Numbered from the stretch's first letter, positions 12,038-24,735 are shown. The stretch is 64,000 bases of DNA from Trichuris trichiura (GCA_037903355.1 JBAJFE010000004.1:496001-560000); one strand, 5' to 3'. The notes: generated from the letters alone by a model not told the origin. Translations and numbers: made by a program.

Positions 12038-13093
12038 TTAGCAAAATCGAACGCCTTCGGAAGCTATTGCTTCGAATGGGCTTCGACCTTTTTTTATCGT
12101 TACGAGGCCACCTTGAACGTAGCCATCCCTAGTCCGTTTGCAAGTGAATATCTTGTCAGCACCATAGGTTGTTCCACAGCCAACTGGCGTAATTTTTCTG
12201 CCAAATTTCTCATTTACAACACAGTGGGAGATCTCTTGGGATGCACGTCGTTCATTGCCGATACATTCCATCATATAACCAATTATACCGATGTTTCGCG
12301 CGAACCAACGTGCTCCGAAGTGGAAGTCTCTGAGCTGACCCATTTCGGCGCCTACGCAACCAGCCAGTACGATTCCAACGCCTGATCCTCTTGCTCTACA
12401 TCTGTAAACATACCCACCTTCCCTAAATGTTCTGCCAATGTCAACGTGTATACCAGAGTTTGATACGCAACCCATAATAACGACCTCAACTCCGCCTATA
12501 CCAGCTCTTGCGCATTTGTACCAAACATTGTCAACAGTAACAGACCTATGGACGGAAACTTCTTGTCCAGCAATCACGCAGCCAACAGCTTTTTGTATCA
12601 GTCTATCGCCCTCTGGCATGCATTTGTAGACAACATTTCCGCGGGTAAGTTGAAGCCCTTTGCCGAATTCCCTTCCTCTATCGCCAATACACGCTACAGC
12701 TTCGAAAGTTAACAGTTTTTGTCTTGGTACACATGAGTAGACGAAAGGTCCATGAGCAAGTCTATCGCCGGGTTTAAGCTCTGTTCCTCTGAAAATACAT
12801 CCGATTGGAACAATTCGCGACATGTACTCGGTTCCTCTATCGCATCGATATACGAACTCGCCAGCTTTGAAAATTTCCCCGAAAAGAATGCCATATCCTG
12901 GATTTATTTCGCATCCGGTTACTTCTTGTCGTTTGCTTCCCTCGTATGTAACCCACTTGTACGTGACAGTTTCACGAATTTCAGTGGAGTAATAGTAACT
13001 GTACTTTCCCGAAATCACTTTGTAGGACTCTTGATAAAGCAAACGAGCTTCAAGAACGGGTAGTACACACAGGATGAAGGCAATGAATTGCAT
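12038..13093 (-). CDS. Secreted Cys-rich repeat protein (MIG-18-like fibronectin type I family), copy 2, 351 aa
   Basis: Intronless. Signal peptide MQFIAFILCVLPVLEA, then the same architecture as copies 1 and 3: ESYKVISGKYSYYYSTE, repeated GC...G(E/N)(F/V)VY(R/K)C units, and a VRFC terminus. All repeat cysteines seen in the other copies appear conserved. It is clearly the most diverged copy at amino acid and third-position level, so the first duplication is older than the split of copies 1 and 3. Its TATA-like site is only about 35-40 bp before the ATG, closer than in the other two. Function unknown; extracellular matrix or host-interface roles are possible but only inferred from secretion. 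Confidence 0.85.
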   Translation of the reverse strand: MQFIAFILCVLPVLEARLLYQESYKVISGKYSYYYSTEIRETVTYKWVTYEGSKRQEVTGCEINPGYGILFGEIFKAGEFVYRCDRGTEYMSRIVPIGCIFRGTELKPGDRLAHGPFVYSCVPRQKLLTFEAVACIGDRGREFGKGLQLTRGNVVYKCMPEGDRLIQKAVGCVIAGQEVSVHRSVTVDNVWYKCARAGIGGVEVVIMGCVSNSGIHVDIGRTFREGGYVYRCRARGSGVGIVLAGCVGAEMGQLRDFHFGARWFARNIGIIGYMMECIGNERRASQEISHCVVNEKFGRKITPVGCGTTYGADKIFTCKRTRDGYVQGGLVTIKKGRSPFEAIASEGVRFC

Positions 13094-13127
13094 GCTTCTG
13101 TTTGGTGGTTGACCGACACGCTCTACG

Positions 13128-13136
13128 CTTTTTATA
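13128..13136 (-). promoter_or_regulatory. TATA box of paralogue copy 2
   Basis: TATAAAAAG on the minus strand, 35-43 bp before the start codon and identical to the 9-mer upstream of copy 1. The spacing implies a very short 5' UTR. Confidence 0.5.
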
Positions 13137-16100
13137 TGAGCGAACTGTTTGCATTTCTAATGTTGGCAATAGTGCGGGCTTGTTTGATAATAAATGCGTT
13201 AAAATTATTTCCTCCCGTTAAGCCTAAGTTAACGCTTTTGCTCTTGGTCACGTGCAGCGCAAGGGTGATTCAAGTATACAACTTTTGAATGTCATTTCAG
13301 CAGCTGAGTTACGATTCCGTATCTGCGCAGTTGTTTCGTGAACCATCCATTTTATTCTCTTCTGATTGAAGCCAGAAAATGTTGCTACATATGATTGAAT
13401 TAAGCAGTGCCTCCAGTAAACGCCACAGCTACGTTAGTGCCAATGAAAAAATGTTATTTCGGGGTTTGTATGTATATACGTTATGGTTGTTGAAGTGGTG
13501 GAATCCAGTTTCTCGCATTTTGCATTCCCGTACCATTAGTAAAGAAAATTGCGTAGAAAAATACATGTTTGCATTACGCATAAGCACAGCGAACGCGTTC
13601 GAGCAAATGAATTTGTTTAACGTGCTACTGTTCACCCTTGGCGACTGTATCAAGACTCTTACGCATAATGGCAAAAGCACGATACGCTAACCTGCCTGTT
13701 ATAGCGAGGTATATTTTATTTTACGTTATTTTTGCCGAATAAAAGTTTTAAACCACATTTATACAAGAAAACAGTTATGCATACATTGCATACTAACAAG
13801 TCTAATAAAAATAATAGAATAATGAATTTTAAATCTGGTAATACTATCATGCATTACTTCTTCAAGCTTAAATGCCCTAATCAGCATAAATAATCACAGC
13901 TTATTCAAATTAAACTATTGGTTTTAACTGAGCCTTTTTGAACTACTCACGGAATTGGGGCTAACGAAAGCTTAGGAGGTTGAAAAAATCTCAATTTTTC
14001 GATAGATTCTGCTGTCGAGTTATTTCGAAAGTGCATTTACCATTCAAATACCGCTTTTTGTTCCCAAAGCTAATTAATGAATTGCCTTTTCCTTAGGTCC
14101 ACCTACGAATAACCACAAGTCATCGGCATTACGAATGGTCGTACATTCAGGGGAAAAATTGTCGGGTCGCGTCGTATTATTTTTGCTCATCGCAAAATGC
14201 AAAAGCATTTTTGGTTATTATGAAAAAGAGATGAACGCGCAAGGAGTTGCATTTGGGCAGAACGTTGTTGCGCAAACAGTCATTGGACCTACCTGCAGTA
14301 CGAACAGAATATGAAATGAAAAATCAACACAGCGATTTGAATCAGCGTCTGACAAAGTAAACTGGGCAAAGCGAAGCAAAAATAACAACGTATCCCATTT
14401 CCAATACTTCTCTGATGTCAAATACTGGACGAACGTATGACCTAGCATGCATATTGTTTATACTGTACGTTTTGAATGATACTTTTCAAAAACTACTGAA
14501 TGTCTGCAGTTTCATTGGTTGTTGTACGTATGGTGTACGTTGAAGTTAGTTTTCCAACATCATCAGCTCCATTATAAACCTTGCGTAATGTAGTTTAATG
14601 GCTCCCATACATCACTGCAAATGACTTTTTATATTAGTTATATTGTTAATAACATTAAGGTTTTTGTTCTGCTTATGCTGATGCGCCCTATTCAGACGTT
14701 TCACTTAGCTTTCAGAGTGCTCTACCGTCAGTGTTTCACGAATACGCCCTGTTCACAACAAAATTCGAATTTGGCTGTAAGACTAACAATAACGCAGCTT
14801 CCGATTAACTGTTTATTGGATTTACAGAACAGATGCAATGAACTGAGCGCAAACGTCCAGACAAAACGCAGACACAGTAAACAGATACAGTAGAATGTGC
14901 AGGTACCGATGGACTCCCTGCTCATCATTAGTTCCAGCTTCGGCCGGAACACGCCCATTAAAGTATAATGGCGGTTATTGGAAAACTTTAATGCGTCTTT
15001 TTTCAGCCATTCCAATTTTTCAGACTATCGCAAAAGGAACCATAGCAAATAAGTCTATAATATAAACAATACTAAGGCTAATATGTGATATAAAACAGCT
15101 TAGCGGTTGGCCAAGCTAAATGTAAAAAAATGGAGGGCATTTTGAAAAAATAATCAGAAAATAGCACCCCAGAAATGAAGAAGATTGACTGTGAAGGATG
15201 AATATGTTTATTATTATACTGAAACATGGCATTTCCTATGACACCTCCCAACCTGACGAATTGTTTCTGTATTTTGCTACCTACTGGAAATCGTATATTA
15301 GGCATAAGCTACTGCTAGTGTTGCACACTGAGTGGTCGTAGAACGCGGGTTACGGTATTGATAAAATTTGAAACAAAAATGATTTGCAGGTTGCCTAAAG
15401 GCGTAGCGAGTTTTTAAATTGGTGGCAAATTACCTTCTCGTTTTTTCATTAAAAATAGCTTAATAAAAGTAAACAAAGGTTCCGATTAGATTTGTTTTCC
15501 CCTAAGCTCTTTTTCGTCGGGAGGAAATCTAGAATCGCATAAATGAAAGTATGCGGACGAGTTTACGAGCAACCTTGTCACAATTAAGGTCAAGCTATCG
15601 TTGCTGAATCAATAAGTCATATTTCAACCAGGGTGGGACAATCACAATTTCAGTCTGGCAAATATGGTCAACTTTTTCTTTCTATTTAAAACGTACAGAT
15701 TAGAAACTGCCGACTGTCGGCAAAAGTCACTGTTTGCTAAATGTTTACTTTACGTCTTACGGTAGAAAGTTTAAACAAAGCAACCGATGAGAAGATACTA
15801 GATAATTCAAAATTTTAAATTAGAGTAAAAAAGGGGACAAGCGATATTCTATGTCATTTTCTCAGGTTCTGAAATCGTCTGTAGACGCTTCTCAAGTTTT
15901 CCTTTTTCTCAAATAATTTGATGACCAACTTTATTTTCGTTTGTTAGCTGTAAAATGCATGCTGCTTAAATTCATGCTTGCTGCCACGAGGAGAAAAATG
16001 TAATGGCGCTTGAGACCTGCCACTCTCAGGGAATTCACTCAAGCCTAACTGTGCTTAACTTCAACAGACTATTGCCATTTCCGGTAGGCAGATCATGGCG

Positions 16101-16378
16101 TAATTGAAAAGCGTATAAAATCAAAAGCGGTTAGCTCTTTTACATTTCAAGACAAAATGGGGGAACTCGGCCGCATGGGCATGAATAGTAAATGTAAACA
16201 AAAATTTAACGCCTTTCAAGGATGCACCATTTTTCAGCGACGTTTTGAGTTGCTTAGCTGCTCAACGTTCAACACCAAGTGAGCTGTAGATTACAATTTC
16301 ATGCGATACGTCTAATCCAACGAAGATGAAGTAAAGTGGATACTGTTTATTGAAGACCACGTTTAAGGATAAAAAAGC
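13137..16378. other. Gene-poor spacer, 3.2 kb
   Basis: AT-rich. Short open frames (for example 13379-13690(+) and 14728-15015(-)) overlap in both directions without domain, codon or splice support. No gene is claimed. Confidence 0.5.
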
Positions 16379-17437
16379 TCAGCAAAAACGAACGCGATGA
16401 CTAGCAATTACGTCGAATGCACTTTTTCCTTTCGGCAGCACTTCCAATTTGCCTTCAGTATAGCCATCTCGCAGTTGACGGCAGGTGAAAACTTTGTCGG
16501 GTCCATAGCTGGATCCGCAACCGACAGATATTACCTTTCTTCCGTAACCCTCATTAACAACGCAATGAGTTACTTCTTGAGCAGCTTGTCTTTCATTTCC
16601 GACACATCCCATCATGTAACCCATTGGGCCCACATTACGAGCGAACCAATGGGTATTGAAACCGAAGTCTTTCGATTGGCCCATTTCTAGTCCGACGCAA
16701 CCAGCCAATACGATTTCGATGCTGGATCCTCTCGCTTTGCATTTATAAACGAAATCACCCATTCTGAATGTTCTACCAACGTCAACGCGTCTTCCATCTT
16801 GTGCTACACATCCCATAAGTTGAACACTTACTCCAGCAATACCTGTGCGTGCGCATTTGTACCATAAATTTCCAACAATAACTGCTCTATGTACGTCAAC
16901 TTCTATTCCATTAATTACGCAACCAACAGCTTTCTGTATTAATCGATCACCTTCAGGTGAACATTGATACACGACATTACCTCGTTTAAACTTCATTGTT
17001 TTTCCATATTGTTCACCGCGGTCTCCCAAACATGCAGCTGCTTCAAAAACGAGTAGTTTATTTTTCTGTGTGCACGAGTACATAAAGTATCCGTGAGGAA
17101 CTCTATCCCTTGGCAGCAGTTCTCTTCCTTTGAAGACGCAAGCCACTGGTACAATCTTTGACATGTATTCTGTTCCTCTGTCACATCTATATACAAAGTC
17201 ACCGGCTTTGAAAGTTTGTCCATAAAGAACTCCAACACCGGGGCTGACTTCGCATCCGGCTGCTTGTACTTCTTTGCCTCCCTGATATGTAACCCATTTG
17301 TATTCTACTATTTCGCGAACTTCAGCGTAGTAATAGTAACTGTACTTTCCCCTCATCACTTTGTGGGACTCCGAATAGAGCAGATATGCCTGCACGGTTG
17401 GCACCAGCAGAAATATAAAAGCAATAAGGGAACGCAT
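16379..17437 (-). CDS. Secreted Cys-rich repeat protein (MIG-18-like fibronectin type I family), copy 3, 352 aa
   Basis: Intronless. Signal peptide (FIFLLVPTVQAYL) and repeat layout are those of copy 1, and the two proteins are the same length. The DNA of copies 1 and 3 is very similar. Bases 16854-16971 are identical to 8094-8211 (118 bp), with more mismatches on either side, which suggests recent duplication or gene conversion. Differences cluster in the central segment around residues 150-165 and near the C-terminus. Same strand and even spacing as copies 1 and 2 make a small tandem family. Confidence 0.85.
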   Translation of the reverse strand: MRSLIAFIFLLVPTVQAYLLYSESHKVMRGKYSYYYYAEVREIVEYKWVTYQGGKEVQAAGCEVSPGVGVLYGQTFKAGDFVYRCDRGTEYMSKIVPVACVFKGRELLPRDRVPHGYFMYSCTQKNKLLVFEAAACLGDRGEQYGKTMKFKRGNVVYQCSPEGDRLIQKAVGCVINGIEVDVHRAVIVGNLWYKCARTGIAGVSVQLMGCVAQDGRRVDVGRTFRMGDFVYKCKARGSSIEIVLAGCVGLEMGQSKDFGFNTHWFARNVGPMGYMMGCVGNERQAAQEVTHCVVNEGYGRKVISVGCGSSYGPDKVFTCRQLRDGYTEGKLEVLPKGKSAFDVIASHRVRFC

Positions 17438-17524
17438 TTTTATTCTTTTTGCGGATGTACAATTGTCAGCGAGTAAAACTTGGTAAGAGCTGACGAGCGA
17501 CTGACCACATTAGCAGATTAGACT

Positions 17525-17532
17525 ATTTTATA
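17525..17532 (-). promoter_or_regulatory. TATA-like site of paralogue copy 3
   Basis: TATAAAAT on the minus strand, about 90 bp before the copy 3 start codon. This is the same distance as the TATA box of copy 1. Confidence 0.45.
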
Positions 17533-20500
17533 GGAAAGCGTTGTTTGCATTTCGAAAATGCGTGGTATAAGTATTCGTTTGTACACGATATTGTGCAAAT
17601 TCGCTGCGCGCCTTGTGCAGGAAAATCATTACAACAGCTTTGGCATTACTAAAATTAGTGCTAGTTGACACGGAGTGAGAAAGCAACAATTTTTCATACG
17701 GACTATTTTATCAGCTGACACATTCTTTTAACAGTGCGGAAAGCAATGCTTAATGAATCGAACGGTTTAGATTACTGAATTCTGTGTAACGGCAAAGTAA
17801 GAAATCTTCCTTTTGACGTACCACTTAGGCTAGCAGTTTCGCGCGTCATGTCCAGAATCCCTTTGGAACTGCCTTACCGTAGGCGCTCTTTCAAAAAGCG
17901 TTATGTTTATTTTCACACTAGAGAGCGGTCTGCTCTATAATTCTTATCAGCACTATATGCTTTTTCATGACAGCAAATGAAAACTGGCGATTCCCTGAAA
18001 TTCTCATCCTATTTTCTTTCATAAACTTCAATGAAGCAATCGACACAGCAATCCTTATCTTTAAGTTCATTAAGCTGTACGCATTTGACTGTGGATTAGT
18101 ATGCAATTGTTAACTTGGCATTCTGTGCAGGGTTCTGTGTGCTTGAACTTGCAAACAGCAAAAGAATACTGTTAGAAGCACCATCTAGCGAAACTTTATT
18201 CACAATTTAATAATTACCTCAAATTCACGTAAGAACGTACAATACGGTGGTAGCTGCTTAATGCGATATAAAAGTTTAGCATAGGAGCGCGTAAAATAAA
18301 GCTTATGCATAGAATTAGGTATAGTAAGAATACGCACATATAAAATTAGCATTCGCTTTTGCTAGACGTCGATGTCAACAACTTAATAATGTGTAGGCGA
18401 ACGCGATTATATCTGTACTTATTGACGTACATATATTGTCGCTAACAGTTATCGTTTCAATAGTTAGTATTTCAGGGTGAGCTTTCTTTGAACAATTTCA
18501 GCAAAAGCTTTCCAGCAAAACTACCTTTTTTCAATACTTTGCACGCGCATTTTCTTCCGATAAGGTTCTGATGTTTTCAGTAAGTTCAGCCTCCGCCTTG
18601 AAGCTCCCTTAGTTCAGCTAAGGCTAGAATATCCGGGCGGCGAAATGCAAGCCAGCTTAAGTAACTTTATATATTTAATTGATACTTGCATTTTCCTATC
18701 CGCCTACACTGTCATAATTTTTAATTCCCAACCGTAGTGCTGCACGTAATTGAATAATTTGCTATTCATAATACGCTATAGGCAGTTTAGACTACGTAAA
18801 TCAATATCTGGTGAAGCGTCAGGTTGGAATAGTAAATAACGCCTGCTTTTCTATTCGCTGATGCTTGTTTTTCTAACGAACGCGATCTGACACCATTTGG
18901 GGAAAACTCGCGATGAGACAACTGTTTTCTAAACAGGAAATTGGTTACGTTTTGCCAATAATGTTCATTATTCAATGAAATTTCTAACCAAATGAATGAG
19001 TGATATTCATCTATGCAAAAAATTGCATCGCAACTTATTTTAACTCAGTGCAATCAGACTGCGTGCGGCAGTTGACGAACTACTGTCGATTGTACGTGTT
19101 TACTCATTCTTCTTAAACTCGTTATGCATTGCTGCTCGAGAAAGAGATTTTATATAAGAACGACAGTTGCAAACTCTATTAATTATGAAAAGGTTGAATA
19201 AAATATTTTTGCCAAATATTCAATGGTATATAGAAAGCGGCAATAGAGCTTTCCTTTTTCATGAGGTCGCTTATGATTCACAGACAAATCACCGTCTGCC
19301 ACATTAGTTGCAACAAAAAAAGCAGTGATTTTCCAAGCTCACCGCACTCATATTCTTTGGGGTTTAGGAATGCAATACAAATGGATTTTGTATGCGCTAC
19401 GTAAGCGGCGGCTTTTCTGTCGGTCCCTGGCAATTGCTGCCACCATACCCATTCATTCCTCTTATGGCAAACACGTAAATAAGACAAGTTTTTACAATTT
19501 GTTTAACGCGACGAGTTCTACATGAATTTACATAAAGCACGTTTTACTTTTTAACACTACCAACTTGTATTAGCAGAGTAAATGCTTTAAGCTTACAGCA
19601 TTTCGCAATGGATTTATGAGCTTTTGTAATGCAAATTTTATTTACAGATTCATCAGAAACCGAAGCCTTCAGGTCGTGAGGCCTGAAGATTTCGGTTTAC
19701 ATCTGCATATCCTGAACGGGTTAATCAACACGCTTTGAAAATGGTCTTTCTAATGGTGAATTACGGAAATTCGACTCGTGAAATTTTTTCTTATTTCCGC
19801 GATGCTTTCAGGAAACGTTTGTTCCCGCCTTCAGCAGGCGAGTAATGGCAGAGGGCATGTTGGTGATCTTTCTGTCCTCTGTAAAACAGACTCCGCTAAA
19901 AATTTCACAGGTTGAATTTGCGTAATATCATTTCGTAACGCGTGTGCTTTTAAAAATTCAACAGCGGAACACGTAAAAATATTAATAAACTTAATAAGAC
20001 TAAGGAGCATCGTTAACAAAAACTCAACATAACTTTGATAGTCGTTCTAAGGCGTTAGATAAAAAAAACAGCATCTCATTGAAGCAGAGCGATAGTAGAC
20101 GAAACAACAAGAAATTTTTAACAGTAAAGAAGCCATACCGGAACCTTCGTCCTAATAAAAGCTCAATGGCTGTTCGTAAAAAACCATACATTAACACGAT
20201 CATATGTGACCATTATTAGTGATGTATTCTGACGATTTACAATATGCCGAAAAACGAGTTGCAGGAACGCCATTGATTCAATACAGTTTCCATTGTACAC
20301 AGAAAGAAAACTGTTGTCAACCGACAGCATGGGGACGTTGTGGCGGTAGGAGCAGCTGGCTTTCATTCGACAACTCATTTTTCAAGAAATGCTTCCCGCA
20401 CAACTGATGCTGCATTGATCAGAACAATGTCGGGTACGTATCATTCACATGGTGACGCGGCTCAGACTATTTTTGTTTTCAGCCAAAAATAGCTTCTTTA

Positions 20501-20695
20501 TTTCCGCCTTGACAGAGAGAAGTTACAACGTGACTTTCCTTTAACCTGCCAGCGTCCCTATTAAAAATCACACTTTGCATGCTATATTCAATAATATGTG
20601 CCTCGCAGTGATAGTCCAATTCGTTTTCAGCATTTCATAGCACATAATACTTACAGGTAGGCATTTTGCCGCCAACGTTGGCTCATGCTACGGAT
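17533..20695. other. Gene-poor spacer, 3.1 kb
   Basis: Apart from the hairpin at 19657-19698, nothing stands out. Open frames are short and mutually overlapping. Confidence 0.5.
19657..19698. repeat. Strong 42-bp stem-loop
   Basis: Outer arms AAACCGAA/TTCGGTTT and inner arms CTTCAGG/CCTGAAG are separated by small bulges around a loop of about 8 nt. It could be a structured RNA or a decayed foldback element. No neighbouring gene explains it. Confidence 0.5.
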
Positions 20696-21316
20696 TTAGC
20701 CCACTGTACAGCAATGCCTCTTTTTGGGCTGTCGTCCGATCTGCCGTAGGATATCTTTCCATCTTTGCCTAGGCAGTAATACAAAGGAAACGGTGACGTC
20801 ATCATGGCTAATACAAGCGTCTAGAGGAGCGTGTATCTCTCGCAATTTTGGATATTTTTCAACGCCATTCATTAACAGACTCAGCTCATGTGCTTCGAAT
20901 GCCTATGAAAGCTGTTAAGTCATGATAGGTCACAATTTTCATCAAGCAGACTGGATATGCATTAGTTTTCAGTTTTCTTAAAACGATACGTCGGAATCTT
21001 CACCGCGGAAGCGCTGCTATTATTTTCCAAACGTGGCTGAGACTGGTAAAATGCCTCTCAAGGTACTTTTGGATTCTGCTGCTATCTTTGCTTGTTTGAA
21101 GAGGAAAAGTTTGATGCGTCAAAAATGGACCTTGGCATTTTTTCACGAGAGCGAAACGGATACTTGCAGAAACTACATCTTTCTCACAAAGAAAAGCGAA
21201 GCGCTTCTTGAAGAACAAGCATAACAGACGCCTAGCTATCCTACCGCTTGAACTAGCGTAAAGTTTCGTCAATCTAATAGAAGAAATTCGATTTTTAGCA
21301 ATCTCTCCTAAGGGAG
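20696..21316 (-). CDS. Possible exons of an unrecognised minus-strand gene
   Basis: Two exon-like open frames. The downstream one (20696-20902) follows a good acceptor (CTTTCATAG) and reads 68 residues to a TAA, containing LREIHAPLDACISHDDV and LLPRQRWKDILRQIGRQP. An AATAAA lies about 170-180 nt beyond the stop. The upstream frame (to about 21316, starting after CCCTTAG) is basic and ends at a possible donor at 21033 (CAC|GTTTGG) that matches in phase. No start codon was identified, and I do not recognise the protein. The downstream exon is the better supported of the two. Confidence 0.35.
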
Positions 21317-22038
21317 TAATAATTCATTTAATAATGAACATTCCCTGATATGGCCAACACTTAATGAATCGTGCTGTTACCCTTCTAATGGCATGACCGT
21401 CCCTACCTACTTAGCAGCAGTTTACTTGGGCAAAAGTGAAGTGAAATAATGTTTAAAGTTAAAGAAATGCAAAAATCAGTTTCCAAATATAAATATGCAC
21501 TTTATTTCACGCTTAGCCTTCCGGCAGAGCTGCAATTGTTAGCATAAATGACTTACGCGCTTAAAAAATCCCCGCGGTGGATTGTGTAGCGCATAATTTA
21601 TACGCGAGCGTTGTCTCAATGTTAACTGCAAATTTTTCAATCACCAAAGCGACGGCAAGCATGAAAGTAGAAACACGTCGCGTGAAGGTAGCGACTCGAA
21701 CTTTTATTCGCTGTTTTCGCCTTCAGGGAAAGCTCACTTTCGACGAACGCAAGAATAAACAAAGGCGGGCGCGGAGTTGGAAGACGAAGTAAACAAAATA
21801 ACTTTTACTTACTGGAACGATTGACAAATTATACTTCCTTGTTGGCGTCCGAAGAGGATCAAGCAAAAAGACTTCGCGACTTGCAACGTTCTAACCTGCG
21901 CACACTTTATAAGCAATTACTATCTTTGTTGGTATTGTTCATTGCTTTTTGGATAAAGTTTTTGTTGATCACGGAATATTTTGTTGAGCATGTTCATTTG
22001 TTGTTTGCAGTGTTTTACGCGGTTCAGTTTAGACTTCA

Positions 22039-24735
22039 ATGGACATAGACGCTGACGTGGACGGCAAACTGGCTCAGCAGTTGGGTTGCCTCGGCACATC
22101 CGACCGCGAGGTTCTAGTTCAACGATTCGCCGACATCGTTGGAAGCCAAAATACCACTCCTCAAGTTTGCCGTTTGATGCTAGACATGAATAATTGGTAT
22201 ATTTTCTTGTAGTTTCAACTGTCGGATATGTTAATAGCTTATGTAGCACGCTTATAATCGGTTAATATCCACAGTATGCAGTATGCTCGTGAACTAAAGC
22301 AATTCACGATGGCGACAAGAAATAGGCTATAAACTTCTGTAATTTGTGCTTGACGCAACCGTCTTGTGATAGTTTCGAACTTATCTTTCTTTTACTGCAT
22401 TAGAGTATAGTCATAACTATTCATAACTCGAACTAGCCAATTATTTTGCTATCTTTTATTTAAAAGCATTCCTTCGCGCGTGGGCTTTGTTGCCGTACGG
22501 TTTTTGTAATGTCTATCCAAATATGCATGTGAATGCTCGATGCCATTGATTGATGCTGAAAATCTACGTTAATTCGTCTATATTTCCATTACTTTTCACG
22601 GGTACGATCCGTTGTTTAATAAATATTTAATGGACGGAAGTCTTGAGTCTAACCTTGTCCCCCTCTTCATACTTCGTGCAAGGCCGAAAGCTTCGTCAGC
22701 AAGATACTTATAATTCTGCAGCGAGTTACATGATAGTAATGAACATATACACACCCATAACTAGAAGTTAAGCTTATGCAGCTCGTGAAGCTTCTTGAAA
22801 ACCTGCAGTTAGTGTCTTTGGAATTTAGTATAAACAATGTATCTCCAAAGATCATGTGACCTGAGGTTTGTTTGAAAGTTAAGTTTTAATTTTTTAACCT
22901 TTAAAGCTTGTTTTTCATCCGCTGTTAAATGACGACTGCTGTCTTTTCTGTCAACACTAATAAAAGTTTGCATTAGTTTGTTAGCATCAATTGATACGTT
23001 GACGGATCTAATCAACAGGAGGAAATGATGAATATCGGAAGCCCATAGTTCTTGAAAATCCGTTGCAATTACAAAAGTGTTATCTGGCTTGGTAATGGCT
23101 GAAAGTTGAATATATAAATAAAAAGTGCCTTTAGTTGTTTGTTGGATATTCTAGGAAACGAAAAAGCAACAAAAATAGTGACCTTTTAGAAATGGCTGAG
23201 TTATACTTACGCCGTATATGTGCTTCTGGCTTTGAATGCCTTTTAAACTGCCAACTGTTGATTCTCTAAAGCAGAAAGTGTTTCCAACCTAAAAATCAAA
23301 AACTAAGGATTCTTGATGGCTAAAGAACTCGTTGGCTAAACGTTCTTAAGTAATATGTTTTCTTGCCAGCTTTTTTTTTCATATTTGTGCAAATGATTTA
23401 AGCAGCTCAAGGTAGAACGAAGTACAGAAAGAGAGGTCCGCATTAGTTTGTCTTACCAGTTTTTAAGTGAATTTTTTTAAAGCGGTTGTTTTTGTAAGGA
23501 ACCTACAAAGTGCCCTCGGTTGCTACTATGACTATCGTATGGCTGATCAAATTGCCATGCCTTCAATGAACTTTGTGAAAGACGTTACCATTGGTGAAGG
23601 CGAAAGCGTACCTCCTAATACGACGTTTGTGAAAGTATGGCGCGTATGCAATAATGGGTCGCATCCATGGCCGGCGGGATGCCGTTTGCATTATGTCAGT
23701 GGTGCTCTACTGGCGGAAACAAGTTGGATAGAAGTGGAGCCATTAGGCCCTGGCGACGTCACCGACGTCAGCATTAAAATGATCAGTCCCCCAAAAACCG
23801 GTTTCTACGAGTCTTTATGGCAAATGCAGACTCAGGCTGGTTATCCGTTTGGAGGTATGCTGCTTAATGGGGAAAACATTTTTCCTCCGTCTCTCCTTCT
23901 TGCTAATTTATTTTTTTTTATCTTTCAGAAACAATCTGGTGCATAATAGCAGTTGAAGACTCCGGTCTTCTTGGTCTGACGCAAATGATGGCTCAGACTA
24001 CATGCTTCGACGCTGAAATGGGTGAATGCCAACACGACGACGCTACGGAAAATTCGGAAAGGCGTAATTCGCGGGAACAGACTATAAATTCTGCTTTGCC
24101 TAGTTCCGGTTACTTCTACTTCTGCGTATCCCGCCAACCAGTTGACGCTGTATATACTTTAAGAAACCTTCGGGACCGAAGAATATTTTATTCGCGACGA
24201 GTCTCAATTCCCGCACAATATGGTGCCAAGCGAGATCAACTTGCCGGGTGAATCTGCGGAAACAATGCACACATTGCCTTCGCAAAACGTCTGTGGTGTA
24301 TGATACATTTTTAACTCTCTCTTCTATTAATATATTTCCTCTTAATAGAGCGTCTATTATTTACATTAGTAATGGCTTATTTCACTGATGTTATCATCAG
24401 CGCTAGAAGTTTAAGCAATAAGAACAAAAGTGCGGTTTTAATGCTATTCAGTTAAATGTATTTATTGATTTTGGAAACTACATTAATCAGTGGTGGTTTT
24501 AATGTATATTATTTTATAGCGGTTGTTTTAGAGTTCTCGTACTTTTGCGACACGGTCGATGCCCATCCCTATCTCATCGCGAGGTTTCATCGACGATTCC
24601 GACCAAGGTGAAGTTCCTGCTGTCCCGCCGTGCACTCCGAGTTCGCCTGTAGAATCCTTGTTGTCCCACTATCCCATAGATCCAGACGTCGTGCGAGAAC
24701 ACTTTGGTGAGAATATGGACGAATACGATCTGTAA
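22039..24735 (+). CDS. ILRUN (C6orf106)-like protein with UBA-like and FW domains, 5 exons, 343 aa
   Basis: Human ILRUN is a p300/CBP-interacting modulator of antiviral and inflammatory transcription; the FW domain is shared with the autophagy receptor NBR1. Exons: 22039-22196, 23499-23854, 23929-24108, 24164-24297, 24532-24735; all phases close. Exon 1 encodes the N-terminal UBA-like helices (LGCLGTSDREVLVQRF, MLDMNNW). Exon 2 starts NLQSALGCYYDY and contains the FW core: MPSMNFVKDVTIGEGESVPP, KVWRVCNNG..WP.G, SPPKTGFYESLWQM. Exon 3 completes it (TIWCIIAVEDSGLLGLTQ). Exons 4-5 encode a disordered acidic tail (DDSDQGEVPAVPPCTPSSP) ending MDEYDL. If exon 4 were not spliced, translation would stop at 24303. 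Intron 1 (1.3 kb) is large and may host a minus-strand gene. Confidence 0.9.
22667..23443 (-). CDS. Possible small gene nested antisense in ILRUN intron 1, 4 exons, 180 aa
   Basis: Exon-like blocks on the minus strand: 23342-23443 (ATG), 23211-23288, 22861-23087, 22667-22802. Two introns are 53 and 58 nt, like real genes here, and all phases join to one frame ending in TGA. The donor at 23210 (GTAAGT) is excellent. The acceptor needed at 23088 (CCAAG) is poorer than a nearby TTTCAG that would break the frame, and the last donor is weak. Exon 3 reads PDNTFVIATDFQELWASDI, vaguely like the head domain of XRCC4-superfamily proteins (XLF/PAXX), which carry a similar TD..ELW stretch. I would not assign function on that. 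Confidence 0.3.
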
